Assembly (NCBI GenBank): GCA_041745535.1
Contig: JBGTIS010000178.1
Span: forward strand, 1-59,402
Length of the DNA stretch: 59,402 nt
Direction: 5' to 3'
Source of the DNA: JBGTIS01 sp041745535
GTDB lineage: Bacteria; Bacteroidota; Bacteroidia; Cytophagales; Cyclobacteriaceae
Shown: in pieces, positions 26,637 to 35,399 of the stretch
How positions within the stretch are numbered: position 1 is the first letter of the stretch
How the letters are laid out: each line of letters starts with the position of its first letter
The notes under the pieces: model-generated
The model's input: the letters and a program-made list of their open reading frames with translations, nothing else
What the model was told of the DNA's origin: nothing
Databases searched by the model: none
Made by a program: the position numbers and the translations under genes

Positions 26637-27647
26637 TTACATTACCATCAAATTACACCCTCGTATATCCGAATTATCAAACCGTCCTAATACTTCGAAA
26701 GCATTGCTATCGGTATGATATTTCCCTACATCCCGCGTTTCAATAAAAGCACAGGAATCGATATTAGCCAGATCAATTACGTTGATGCCGCCGCTTCTTA
26801 ACTGATTATTTATTTCATAAGGATCGTTGATATCTCTGATTAGTATTTTCATCCAGGGTGGCGTTTTAAACATTCCATTTTCCTGTGCGTAAGCCTGTGA
26901 CAACAGTTCCGTCATGCCATATTCTGAATGGATAGTACTGCTATGGAATTGCCGCTTCAGTATGTCGTGCAATTCTTCCCGGATCAGTTCTTTTCGGCGG
27001 CCTTTCATACCTCCTGTTTCCATTACCACTACATTATTAAGGTTCAGGTTGTGCTTTTCAGCCAGATCCAGCAAAGCAAAGGAAACACCAATGAGCATTA
27101 TTTTCTTTTCGGTATTTTTTAGCTTATTAATAGTGGCCGTAAGCGCGTCATAATTATCTAAAAAAAAGCCTGAATGAGGCGAACCGCACCTGTTAATAAA
27201 ATGTCGCACCATATACACCAGCGACGCGTTTTTACGTTCCAGGTATGAAGGAAGAAGCGCCAGAATATGAAAGTTGCCTAAACTGCCATAAAAACTTTCA
27301 AAAGTGTGAGTGGCTATTTGCTCATAAAATGTAAGATCATATACATAATGTCGGCTTCTGATGGTGTCGCTGGTGCCGCTGCTTTCAAAAATTATTTTTT
27401 CAGGAGCCGCGACCTCTTCCCCAGGATGATGCGTTATAACTTGATGCTGCTTAAAAAACTGGATAGGAAGAAAAGGAATTTGCTTTAATTGTTTTACTTT
27501 GTTGGGATTAATGTTTCGGTAATTGATATAATTGTTATACACCGGATTGTGCAGAGCCTGGTAACGAAACAATTTCAGGGCGAAAGCCTCGAATGAGGAA
27601 GAGTTGATTGAAAAAATATCTTTTTTTAAATTGTATGCCTGATTCAT
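26637..27647 (-). CDS. LuxE-like acyl-protein synthetase / acyl transferase
   Basis: A 336-residue member of the ANL (adenylating) superfamily, LuxE branch. IIFESSGTSDTIRSRHYV is the phosphate-binding Ser/Gly loop (about residues 89-106), VVVMETGGMKGRRKEL and IHSEYGMTELLSQAYA are the adenylate-binding motifs, and ARDVGKYH-like and GRFDNSDIRGCNLMV form the end. LuxE activates fatty acids for the bioluminescence reductase, but there is no luxC, luxD or luciferase here. Orthologues occur singly in many Bacteroidota; they may activate acyl groups for lipid or surface-polymer assembly. Divergent from the lipoprotein gene at 27724. Confidence 0.85.
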   Translation of the reverse strand: MNQAYNLKKDIFSINSSSFEAFALKLFRYQALHNPVYNNYINYRNINPNKVKQLKQIPFLPIQFFKQHQVITHHPGEEVAAPEKIIFESSGTSDTIRSRHYVYDLTFYEQIATHTFESFYGSLGNFHILALLPSYLERKNASLVYMVRHFINRCGSPHSGFFLDNYDALTATINKLKNTEKKIMLIGVSFALLDLAEKHNLNLNNVVVMETGGMKGRRKELIREELHDILKRQFHSSTIHSEYGMTELLSQAYAQENGMFKTPPWMKILIRDINDPYEINNQLRSGGINVIDLANIDSCAFIETRDVGKYHTDSNAFEVLGRFDNSDIRGCNLMVM

Positions 27648-27723
27648 GTATACCAGCCTATTATATTTATCGTTAAAGAATAGGAGAATTTATATTCGCG
27701 TTGCGAAAAAGTGAAAAAACTAT

Positions 27724-28410
27724 ATGAAAGTCTATCAATGGCCTGTTAAACTTATTTTTCTGTTCCCGTTTTTCCTGGCATGTTGTTACCAGACTCCGGA
27801 ATTTTCAACGGTTCCTTCTATATCTTACGAAAGTATAAATTTTAAAGAAGGAGAAGGCTTTTTCGATACCCTTATTTTACGTGTAAAATTTCAGGATGGG
27901 GATGGTGATTTAGGACTCGCCGGTGATGAAACCTTTCCTCCTTATGAACCTTTCCTGATTGTAACCAAACCCGGCGGGGGGTTTTACCAGCCTGGCGAAC
28001 TTGATTCATTGGTATACAATTGTTATGATTATCGTAACGGTATCATCATTGGTAGCGACACACTTACTACTGATACCGTATATGCACCCATCAACATAAG
28101 GCATTATAATATTTATGCTGATCTTTATACCAAACAGCAAGGATCGTTCAATTTGTTCAATTTCAGAAAGGAGCTTTGCGTTCAACCTATTGGCTGGGGA
28201 CGCTTTCCACGTCTGAAAGAAAATTTTAGTACCGATGGTCCTTTAGAAGGAGTTATTGAATTTAAAATAAAATCTAATACCTGGCTCACCAAATTTAGTA
28301 ACGATACGCTAATGCTGAAAGTACAGATTCGCGACCGTGCCTTGCATCTTAGCAATGAAATAGAAACTCCGGAATTTACCCTATTAGGATTAATTGAGGC
28401 CAACGAATAG
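27724..28410 (+). CDS. Lipoprotein, function unknown (FQDGDGDLG type)
   Basis: A 228-residue lipoprotein with a short signal peptide and a lipobox at FLAC (Cys20). The motif VKFQDGDGDLGL at about residues 57-68 is a recurring mark of Bacteroidota lipoproteins of unknown function and looks like an Asp-rich calcium-binding turn. The rest is beta-rich with YNIYADLYTKQQGSF and a strand near the end (LMLKVQIRDRALHLSNEIETPEF). It is divergent from the LuxE-like gene, 76 bases apart, so shared regulation is possible. Confidence 0.72.
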   Translation: MKVYQWPVKLIFLFPFFLACCYQTPEFSTVPSISYESINFKEGEGFFDTLILRVKFQDGDGDLGLAGDETFPPYEPFLIVTKPGGGFYQPGELDSLVYNCYDYRNGIIIGSDTLTTDTVYAPINIRHYNIYADLYTKQQGSFNLFNFRKELCVQPIGWGRFPRLKENFSTDGPLEGVIEFKIKSNTWLTKFSNDTLMLKVQIRDRALHLSNEIETPEFTLLGLIEANE

Positions 28411-28424
28411 ACGGTTGAACTATG

Positions 28425-29441
28425 CTATGGGGGCCCGTTTCTCATCCATTTCTCTTTTATTTCATAAAAGTAAGACAATATCTGCTGCCGGTTAAGGTGA
28501 TAATTATAGGTTTCTGAATTTGGGTTAGTGGCTCTAACCTGTATAACGGCATTGGCCTCTTTTACTTTTTCCAGCGCTTCCAGCGCCTGTAGCAAACTGG
28601 TATTTTCCGGTAGCGTAAGCTGTTTTCCAGAAACCTCAATTTCTTTCTCATTACCAGTGTGCTGGTCGGATGTCGCTACCTTCAGAATATCTTTCAGCGT
28701 AACTACCTGCAACTCCAGTTGAAAGCGATGCCCATCGAAAAAGCGGCTTACAAATTCATTTTTCGGTGTAAACACCAGTTCTTTGGCGGTACCGATTTGC
28801 TGTATTTCCCCCCGGTCCATCAAACAGATTTTATCTCCCAGCGTAACTGCTTCAAAAACGTCGTGCGTTACCAACACGATCGTTTTGTTTTGTAAAGTTT
28901 CCAGTTTTTTGAACTCTTCTTGTATTTGATGCCGGGTAATAGGGTCCAGCGCACCAAAAGGTTCGTCCAGCAAAACCACAGGTGGATCGGCGGCAATGGC
29001 TCTGGCAATACCAACTCTTTGCTGTTGTCCGCCACTTAATTCATGCGGATACCGATTACTAATGTCAGTTGGCAAACTTAACAGGTTTAGTAACTCTTCA
29101 TTCCTTTGCTGAATTTTATGCTTCTCCCATTTCAGAAGCTGAGGTACCAGACCTATGTTTTGTTGCACCGTATAATGTGGAAATAAACCAATACTCTGAA
29201 TTACGTAACCAATTTGCCGGCGCAATTCCACCGGTTTTTCCTCCATAATATTTTTCCCATTTACCTTAATGATTCCACAACTTGGCTGAACAAGGCGGTT
29301 AATCATTTTAAGTGTTGTGGTTTTACCACATCCACTTGTACCCAGCAACACCAGCTTTTCTCCTCTTTTCAGAAAAAAAGATATATTTTTCACTACCTCC
29401 TTACTTCCAAAATTTTTGGAAACCTCGATTAATTCAATCAT
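28425..29441 (-). CDS. OpuCA/ProV-type ABC ATPase (betaine/proline uptake family), orphan
   Basis: A 338-residue ATPase. Walker A GTSGCGKTT at residues 34-42, IGYVIQSIGLFPHYTVQQNI, the signature LSGGQQQRVGIARA, Walker B VVLLDEPFGALDP and a switch His in LVTHD are all present. The sequence is of the glycine betaine/carnitine/choline (OpuCA) group. The C-terminal 110 residues do not show a clear CBS pair. The permease and binding protein that normally sit beside it are absent: downstream is a convergent lipoprotein, upstream a divergent one. Confidence 0.9.
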   Translation of the reverse strand: MIELIEVSKNFGSKEVVKNISFFLKRGEKLVLLGTSGCGKTTTLKMINRLVQPSCGIIKVNGKNIMEEKPVELRRQIGYVIQSIGLFPHYTVQQNIGLVPQLLKWEKHKIQQRNEELLNLLSLPTDISNRYPHELSGGQQQRVGIARAIAADPPVVLLDEPFGALDPITRHQIQEEFKKLETLQNKTIVLVTHDVFEAVTLGDKICLMDRGEIQQIGTAKELVFTPKNEFVSRFFDGHRFQLELQVVTLKDILKVATSDQHTGNEKEIEVSGKQLTLPENTSLLQALEALEKVKEANAVIQVRATNPNSETYNYHLNRQQILSYFYEIKEKWMRNGPP

Positions 29442-29801
29442 TAAAAATATATCTGTTTCAATTTTTACTTAACTATTATGGGTTAGAACTGTTGTATTTA
29501 AAATCTGATAGATATTATTTAAGTACAATAAATATATCACTTTTAATAAGTTAATCTTGCAATAATTCTATTTGATATACTGTTACCAGTTCGTTCCTTA
29601 GAATTGAAAATAAGTTTCCACCTAAAAATTTACCCGCCGCTATCTGCTGTTTTTTTTGGATAAGCTTGTTGATTTATAACCTAAGTGGGTATTGTACACT
29701 TTATCAGTATCAATTGAATAATTTTTTTTAAAAATTGCACTTTGTAAATATCATAGACAACAAAAGCATATACATTGCTTAAAAAACTAAAGTTAATATA
29801 C
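29442..29801. other. Divergent intergenic region, opuCA-like gene / lipoprotein gene
   Basis: A 360-base, strongly AT-rich gap. It holds a candidate promoter for the lipoprotein gene at 29714-29744. I see no further gene or RNA. Confidence 0.55.
29714..29744 (+). promoter_or_regulatory. Candidate promoter of the 29802 lipoprotein gene
   Basis: TTG at 29714-29716, 20 bases, then GCACTTTG at 29737-29744. This is the same -7 octamer seen before dnaN and 6 of 8 positions fit TAnnTTTG. A start near 29750 would give a leader of about 50 bases. Confidence 0.4.
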
Positions 29802-31412
29802 ATGCGTGCATCCAAATTTTTATCCCGGCTTCTCTGTTTGATACCAGTTGGCGGAATTATTTTATCAGGTTGTTTGCCTGACGAATCATTATCAGAAATT
29901 GATACGCTGATGCCTTCTCCTCAGTTGGCGCTCCCTTTAATGAAGTCAACCGTTAATTTGTCAAAAATTATTCAGGTAGAGGAAGGCGGACTTCTTAATG
30001 AAAATGACGATCATTCTTATAGCATCTTTTATGAAACTCGATTCTCTTCATTACCACTCAGCGATTACTTCGACGGAATACCTGACCAAAACTATGGCAA
30101 AAGTTTTTCGGCAGGTATTAGCGCTCCCTACTATTCTATATCGTCGCCTCCTATTACCTATTACGACAAAATTGCCCTTGAACTCTCAGGGCAGCAATTT
30201 AAAGAAATAGGTTGTAAAGGTGGTAATCTTCAAATATTAATGTCATCAGATTACCACCATGAAGTAAAAGTAAAACTTACTTTTCCGGAAATAATCCGTC
30301 CTTCCGGAGAATCTTTGGGATTAAATTTTATTCTTCAGGGTTCCGGATTTGGTTTTGAAAATCAAAATATCGATTTATCAGGATTTACGTTAAGCCCTGA
30401 TCAGAATGAACTGGCTTATGAAATTGAAATAACGATTAATGGTTCAGGCAGCGCCATTGGCGCCGACGAAGAAGTACGATTTGAATTTGCTCTGAATAAT
30501 GTTGATTTCTCATACATTGAAGGTAAGTTCAAAGAGTTTCAAATACCTGTTGAACCCGGTCTTGTTGAAATACCATTTCTGAATAACGCGGTTGCTGGCA
30601 ATATTTCGCTAAACCCTACCTTGCGACTTCACTTTACCAATACTTTTGGCATTCCGTCAATGGCCGATTTTAGCAATATTCTAGTAGAAAATAACGCTGG
30701 AACCCGGGCACTTGAGGACAAAGGGAATGGACGTTTCTTTCATGAAAACAATGAATTTCCTTATCCCGAAAGTCGTATGTCGCCACCGATTACTTTTGAT
30801 TATTTGATTAACGATGAGAATTCAAATATTGAGGAGGTTTTCTCCCAACTTCCTAAAAAAATGCATTATCTATTAAATTTCGCGGCAGGTGGCGATTCCG
30901 GTCTAACGAACTTTATTACTGATAACAGCAGCATACAGATAGATGTAGAAGCAGAAATTCCGCTTGCAGGCAATTTCAATATCACACTCACCGATACCCT
31001 TGCCATAGATTTAAGTGATCTGGAAGATGTTGAATACCTGAAATTGGTATTGCAGTCTGAGAATGATTTTCCATTGGACGTAAGCCTTCAGGTTTATTTT
31101 ATGGATGACTTCGGAAAATTAATTACCGACCACCAGGGTGAAGTAGTTAAGCTTTTTGAAAGCGAAGAAAAATTACTACATGCTGCCACCATCATTAACG
31201 AAAATACAGGCGAAACCCGACCTGTAGTTGCTGAACCCATTTCCGCCATTATCGATGGCGATAAATTTGATCTGATCCGGAACGCTAGTAATTTTTTAAT
31301 TACTACCAAGCTGAAAAGCAAAAGCGAAGATGCTAATAAAATTAACCTTTACTCATTTTACAACATTCAACTGGCTTTGGCAATGCAGGTTAAGGCTACG
31401 CTAAACAATTAA
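29802..31412 (+). CDS. Large lipoprotein, partner of the following barrel gene
   Basis: A 536-residue lipoprotein starting at the ATG at 29802; a TTG at 29775 gives a longer frame but a poorer signal. The signal peptide ends in ILSGC (Cys24). The mature start, DTLMPSPQLALPLMKSTVNLSKII, is a recognisable pattern of Bacteroidota lipoproteins encoded just before DUF5723-type proteins. The rest is beta-rich with no catalytic motif I recognise. It ends 11 bases before the barrel gene, so the two are probably co-transcribed and may form one outer-membrane unit. Confidence 0.78.
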   Translation: MRASKFLSRLLCLIPVGGIILSGCLPDESLSEIDTLMPSPQLALPLMKSTVNLSKIIQVEEGGLLNENDDHSYSIFYETRFSSLPLSDYFDGIPDQNYGKSFSAGISAPYYSISSPPITYYDKIALELSGQQFKEIGCKGGNLQILMSSDYHHEVKVKLTFPEIIRPSGESLGLNFILQGSGFGFENQNIDLSGFTLSPDQNELAYEIEITINGSGSAIGADEEVRFEFALNNVDFSYIEGKFKEFQIPVEPGLVEIPFLNNAVAGNISLNPTLRLHFTNTFGIPSMADFSNILVENNAGTRALEDKGNGRFFHENNEFPYPESRMSPPITFDYLINDENSNIEEVFSQLPKKMHYLLNFAAGGDSGLTNFITDNSSIQIDVEAEIPLAGNFNITLTDTLAIDLSDLEDVEYLKLVLQSENDFPLDVSLQVYFMDDFGKLITDHQGEVVKLFESEEKLLHAATIINENTGETRPVVAEPISAIIDGDKFDLIRNASNFLITTKLKSKSEDANKINLYSFYNIQLALAMQVKATLNN

Positions 31413-31423
31413 AAATAATCCAA

Positions 31424-32743
31424 ATGAAATATCTGTACATTATCATATTTTGTATAATTAGTATTGACCCAGTATGGGCACAGCAGGAGCTAACCCTTCA
31501 TTTAATGAAAGATGTGTACCAATCTAATTATACCAATCCTGCACTTAGGGGTCGTACCCGGGGAAACATCAGCCTTTTATCTTCTGTTCAGGTAAATGTG
31601 AGGAACACCGGATTTACTTACGACCAGCTTATTACCCAATCTATTCGGCAGGAAGGAGACAAAAAAATCCTGAGTTACGAGGATATGTATGCCAATCTTA
31701 ATTTAAAAGGGAAAGACTATCTGCACTTTGAAACCTCGATTGATGCATTAGTAGTAGCTTTTAAAGTTGGAAAAAACCGTTTCTCACTGAATGCTACCGA
31801 ACATATTCAGGGCCGCTTTGGCTACGGAAACGGGTTATTTCAATTGCTGGCCGAAGGTAATACGCCTGGTGAAACCATTACGATGGATGGCTACAAACTG
31901 AATGGTACCCATTATCGGGAATTCGGTATTGGTTACAACCGCGATTTTCTGGAAAACAAACTGGTGGTAGGAACCCGCATCAAATTGATTCATGGCCTCA
32001 GCAACGTTAAAACAGAAAAACTGGATGCCCGGTTTACGACCGGTACCGAAGATGAATTGTATGAAATCACAGCAGCGGCAGATGTAATGATACGGACTTC
32101 TGGTACTTCTTTGGGTAATGAAGATTTATTAAACGCCTATTTGTTAAACACAAAAAACGCTGGTTTTGGAATAGATCTGGGTGCGACTTACCAGTTTGAC
32201 GATAAATTATCTTTTGCGGCCTCGATTATTAATCTTGGGATGATTAACTGGAAAACTGATGTCAGAAGTTACAGTTTCAAGGGAACGTTTGTGTTTAGCG
32301 GTATTGAAAACGACAGCTTGTTTTTAGGCTCAGGTTTCAATTTTGAGCCTTCAGAATTAATGGACTCTTTAAAAAACGCCTTTGAGGTGCAGGAAGATTC
32401 AATTTCTGCTTACCGCTCGGGTTTACCCGGACAAACCTATCTGACTACCTATTACAAAGTCGGGCAGTATACAACTGCTTCCGCTACCTTGTACGCCGAT
32501 TTTATAGCAAGCGGCTTCCATCCGGCCATGTCGCTTGGAATACAACAGCAGGTGGGCAGGTGGTTTAATGTAACCGGAACCTACTCTTTACTGGGCAGAT
32601 CATTCAATAATTTAGGATTAGGTTTCAGCATAAAATCAGGAGGATTTCAGCTATACGCAGCCACCGACAATGTCTTCTCCGTTGTGTTCCCTACCGCCAT
32701 AAAAACAGCCAATATAAGAACAGGAATTAATATTGTGTTTTAA
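31424..32743 (+). CDS. DUF5723-type outer-membrane protein
   Basis: A 439-residue exported protein; the signal peptide ends at VWAQQ (cleavage after about residue 19). The mature start (MKDVYQSNYTNPALRG) resembles the N-terminal plug motif of PorP/SprF- and FadL-like Bacteroidota barrels. Many amphipathic strands follow (REFGIGYNRDFLENKLVVGTRI, FGIDLGATYQFDDKLSFAASI), and the last strand ends in Phe (RTGINIVF), the usual barrel-assembly signal. Function unknown. It ends the unit with the preceding lipoprotein gene and is followed by a strong terminator. Confidence 0.82.
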   Translation: MKYLYIIIFCIISIDPVWAQQELTLHLMKDVYQSNYTNPALRGRTRGNISLLSSVQVNVRNTGFTYDQLITQSIRQEGDKKILSYEDMYANLNLKGKDYLHFETSIDALVVAFKVGKNRFSLNATEHIQGRFGYGNGLFQLLAEGNTPGETITMDGYKLNGTHYREFGIGYNRDFLENKLVVGTRIKLIHGLSNVKTEKLDARFTTGTEDELYEITAAADVMIRTSGTSLGNEDLLNAYLLNTKNAGFGIDLGATYQFDDKLSFAASIINLGMINWKTDVRSYSFKGTFVFSGIENDSLFLGSGFNFEPSELMDSLKNAFEVQEDSISAYRSGLPGQTYLTTYYKVGQYTTASATLYADFIASGFHPAMSLGIQQQVGRWFNVTGTYSLLGRSFNNLGLGFSIKSGGFQLYAATDNVFSVVFPTAIKTANIRTGINIVF

Positions 32744-32762
32744 GTTTTAGTGAATTTTTTTG

Positions 32763-32803
32763 AAAATACCTTTCCTTTTTAAATAAGGGAAGGTATTTTT
32801 TTT
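32763..32803 (+). terminator. Terminator of the lipoprotein/barrel unit
   Basis: A 15-bp stem (32763-32777 with 32785-32799, one G-T wobble, arms AAAATACCTTTCCTT and AAGGGAAGGTATTTT), 7-base loop, then a run of Ts to 32803. Confidence 0.85.
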
Positions 32804-32867
32804 GTAACGGGTAAGCATTTGCTTGCGTAAAACCACAAAACTTTTAATTTGACAAAAAGTAGAAAGT

Positions 32868-33317
32868 ATGAGTAATTCATATTTTTTAACTAAAAGTTTC
32901 ATTATCAATGCCACGCAAAAAGATGCCTTCCATGCATTTATTGATAAACTGGCAGCGTGGTGGCCAAAAGAATACACCTGGTCAAATAATGTTTTGGAAA
33001 CCATTGCCATTGAACCTAAGGAAGGCGGCCGTTGTTTTGAGCGGGGGCCTTATGGTTTTGAATGTGACTGGGGCCGCGTATTAACCTATAAACCTGATAG
33101 CACGCTCATTTTTACCTGGCAAATCGGTCCTGACCGTGTGCCGGAACCCAATCCTGAAAAATCAAGCGAAGTGGAAGTTTCCTTTCTGGAAAATAATTCT
33201 GCTAAAACTGAGGTTCAATTACAGCACCGGCTTTTTCATCGCCATGGAAATGGGGCAGAAGATTATTGTTTTAAAACCCTCTTTTATTCATTTAGTTTCT
33301 ACAATAAACAGTTTTAA
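32868..33317 (+). CDS. SRPBCC/AHSA1-like protein, C-terminus probably frameshifted
   Basis: A 149-residue START-like (AHSA1, SRPBCC) protein, a small ligand-binding fold. Typical features: KSFIINATQKDAFHAFIDKLAAWWP, GGRCFERGPYGFECDWGRVL and FTWQIGPDRVPEPNPEKSSEVEVSF. The end should be a helix of the form GWPxILxRF; instead the frame runs into CFKTLFYSFSFYNKQF. The next frame reads FIHLVSTINSFKT and stops at 33324, and looks like the missing helix end. A small deletion near 33262-33285 would explain this. It is 9 bases before the deacetylase gene. Confidence 0.75.
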   Translation: MSNSYFLTKSFIINATQKDAFHAFIDKLAAWWPKEYTWSNNVLETIAIEPKEGGRCFERGPYGFECDWGRVLTYKPDSTLIFTWQIGPDRVPEPNPEKSSEVEVSFLENNSAKTEVQLQHRLFHRHGNGAEDYCFKTLFYSFSFYNKQF

Positions 33318-33326
33318 AACGTAGAA

Positions 33327-34229
33327 ATGTTAAAAATCGCCTGGTCTGAAATATATGCGCACCCACTGCCAGATAACCACCGTTTCCCAATGGCAAAATA
33401 TAGTTTACTGCCTGAACAGTTGCTATATGAGGGCACTATTCGCGAAGACAACCTTTTTGTTCCTTCTCCGCTGGAAGAAAAATATATAGTCAATACACAT
33501 ACTGTTGAGTACTGGGAAAAACTGAAAAATCAGCAACTTTCGTCTGCTGAAATTCGCAAAACAGGTTTCCCCATATCGCCACAACTGGTGGAGCGTGAAA
33601 TAACCATAGCAAACGGAACCATACAGGGTGTTTTGTTTGCCTTACAATACGGCGTTGCTTTTAATGTAGCGGGTGGTACGCATCATGCTTATACCAATCG
33701 GGGCGAAGGTTTTTGCCTGCTCAACGATATTGCCATTGGAGCCAACTACCTGCTGGAAAATAAACTGGTCAGGCAAATTCTGGTAGTAGATTTAGATGTC
33801 CACCAGGGAAATGGAACTGCTCAAATTTTTGCGCGTAATACATCGGTTTTTACTTTTAGCATGCATGGAGCAAAAAATTATCCGATGCATAAAGAAAAAT
33901 CTGATCTGGATATCGGGTTAGCAGATGGTACCGGTGATACTTTGTATTTAAATATCTTACAGGAAACACTCAACCGGCTGGCAGACCAGCTAATGCCCGA
34001 CTTTATTTTTTTCCAGGCTGGTGTAGACGTGCTGGCTACGGATAAACTGGGACGGCTGGGTTTAACCATAGCAGGCTGCAAACAACGGGATAACCTTGTT
34101 TTTCAAACCTGCTTACGCAATCAAATTCCTGTGGCAGTAAGCATGGGAGGGGGTTATTCTGAAAAAATAGCCCATATTATTGAAGCACATGCCAATACCT
34201 ATCGGCTTGCCCAGGAAATTTTTTTTTAA
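33327..34229 (+). CDS. Histone-deacetylase-family (AcuC/HDAC-like) amidohydrolase
   Basis: A 300-residue zinc deacetylase of the arginase-deacetylase fold. Motifs: AGGTHHA (about residues 115-121, active-site His pair), DLDVHQGNGT with Asp155, Asp157 and His159, FSMHGAKNYP, and SMGGGYS near the end. Bacterial members act on acetylated proteins, acetylpolyamines or other small amides; the substrate here is unknown. A polyamine role is conceivable because an arginine decarboxylase is encoded 4.4 kb away, but they are not in one operon. Confidence 0.92.
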   Translation: MLKIAWSEIYAHPLPDNHRFPMAKYSLLPEQLLYEGTIREDNLFVPSPLEEKYIVNTHTVEYWEKLKNQQLSSAEIRKTGFPISPQLVEREITIANGTIQGVLFALQYGVAFNVAGGTHHAYTNRGEGFCLLNDIAIGANYLLENKLVRQILVVDLDVHQGNGTAQIFARNTSVFTFSMHGAKNYPMHKEKSDLDIGLADGTGDTLYLNILQETLNRLADQLMPDFIFFQAGVDVLATDKLGRLGLTIAGCKQRDNLVFQTCLRNQIPVAVSMGGGYSEKIAHIIEAHANTYRLAQEIFF

Positions 34230-34280
34230 CTTTAAAACAGGATGCACACATTTTTTTAATCATCATACAACAGATTTTCC

Positions 34281-34520
34281 ATGAAAAATAATTATTTTAA
34301 ACTTTGGTTAATAGCCGCTATTTCCGGTTTGGTATTAATAGGTTTTGGTTTATCGCTGTTTGGCGAGGCTGTTATTAAAAAATATGAACAGGCAGCATTT
34401 AGCAGCTGGTTCTGGTGGGGTACGTTAAGCCTGGTGGTAGTTAATTCAGGTTTGTCATTAATCGGGCAATCGGTTATTTATAAGATAAAATATGACCTGC
34501 AAAAGCATCTGCCGCATTAA
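34281..34520 (+). CDS. Small two-helix membrane protein, unknown function
   Basis: A 79-residue protein with two membrane segments (about 8-28, WLIAAISGLVLIGFGLSLFG, and 43-65, SSWFWWGTLSLVVVNSGLSLIG) and a basic, Lys/His-rich tail. The pattern (short N-terminus, Glu-Lys loop, WFWWGT) is repeated in small Bacteroidota membrane proteins. It follows the deacetylase by 51 bases and could share its transcript. I do not know its function. Confidence 0.7.
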   Translation: MKNNYFKLWLIAAISGLVLIGFGLSLFGEAVIKKYEQAAFSSWFWWGTLSLVVVNSGLSLIGQSVIYKIKYDLQKHLPH

Positions 34521-34552
34521 TTCAAGTGAAGCGGTATAATATAATAGGTCAA

Positions 34553-34610
34553 TTCGTTAAATGTTAATTATTATTTGTGAGTAAACTATTAATAAATAAT
34601 AATTAACGAA
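34553..34610. repeat. AT-rich inverted repeat
   Basis: TTAATTATTATTT (34564-34576) and AAATAATAATTAA (34594-34606) are exact reverse complements. TTCG (34553-34556) and CGAA (34607-34610) extend the pairing past a 7-base bulge. Total arm length is about 17 bp. It lies upstream of the rhomboid gene and lacks the GC core of a terminator. Confidence 0.55.
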
Positions 34611-34644
34611 CAACGAATAACAAGTTACGTCTTCAGTATTTATC

Positions 34645-35379
34645 ATGTCTGCTAATTTTACCATAGAAAAATTTATTTTCCAGAGGAGCATATTCTATGC
34701 ACTGAGTTTTATTACAGCTTTGTGGCTGGTAAAAGCCATTGAATGGGGAGCTTCTACTAGTTTCAGCATGTTTGGTATTTTGCCACGCACACTTTCCGGA
34801 ACTGTAGGAATTTTTACGGCTCCCCTAATCCACGAAAATTTTATGCACCTGGCATCTAATACCACCTCTCTGGTTTTGCTAATGATCGCTTTATTTTATT
34901 TCTATGATAAAATTGCTCTCGAAGTTTTTCTCTGGATTTACCTGATGACGGGATTTTGGGTTTGGATTGCCGCCCGACCCGCATACCACATTGGAGCCAG
35001 TGGGCTGGTGTATGGAATAGTTACCTTTTTATTTTTCAGCGGATTACTCAGAAAAGATGCGCGAACCATGGCTGTTTCCATGATCATATTATTTTTATAT
35101 GGTAGTTTGATTTATGGTATCTTTCCAACCCACCAACGCATTTCCTGGGAATCGCACCTGTTGGGTTCGGCAGCCGGGGCGTTTTGCGCGTTTTATTTCA
35201 GAAAAACGGTCGGTTCCCGCCTCTTTGTGGTTGCCGCTAAACCTTTGGAAGTAGATAATTCAGAAATGCCGAAGCCTGTATTTTCTGCTATGAGTAATAC
35301 TTATACGCAGGATAAAGAAGAAAAAGTATTGGTATATGAATTCGTAAAGCGGAAGGATAAAAATAATAAAGCGGAATAA
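34645..35379 (+). CDS. Rhomboid intramembrane serine protease
   Basis: A 244-residue protease with about six membrane helices in residues 15-190. The catalytic Ser119 is in GASGLVYG and His171 in WESHLLGSAAG, the GxSG plus His dyad of active rhomboids. The loop after helix 1 contains HENFMHLASNT, the usual HxxxHxxxN block. The cytoplasmic tail (residues 200-244) is polar and lysine-rich. It cuts membrane-spanning substrates. Substrate unknown. Confidence 0.92.
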   Translation: MSANFTIEKFIFQRSIFYALSFITALWLVKAIEWGASTSFSMFGILPRTLSGTVGIFTAPLIHENFMHLASNTTSLVLLMIALFYFYDKIALEVFLWIYLMTGFWVWIAARPAYHIGASGLVYGIVTFLFFSGLLRKDARTMAVSMIILFLYGSLIYGIFPTHQRISWESHLLGSAAGAFCAFYFRKTVGSRLFVVAAKPLEVDNSEMPKPVFSAMSNTYTQDKEEKVLVYEFVKRKDKNNKAE

Positions 35380-35399
35380 AATGTTTAGTGCTCAGGGAG

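Noticed and set aside
26637..27647. Bioluminescence locus because of the LuxE-like gene
   Set aside because: No luciferase, luxC or luxD is present and the family has wider roles.
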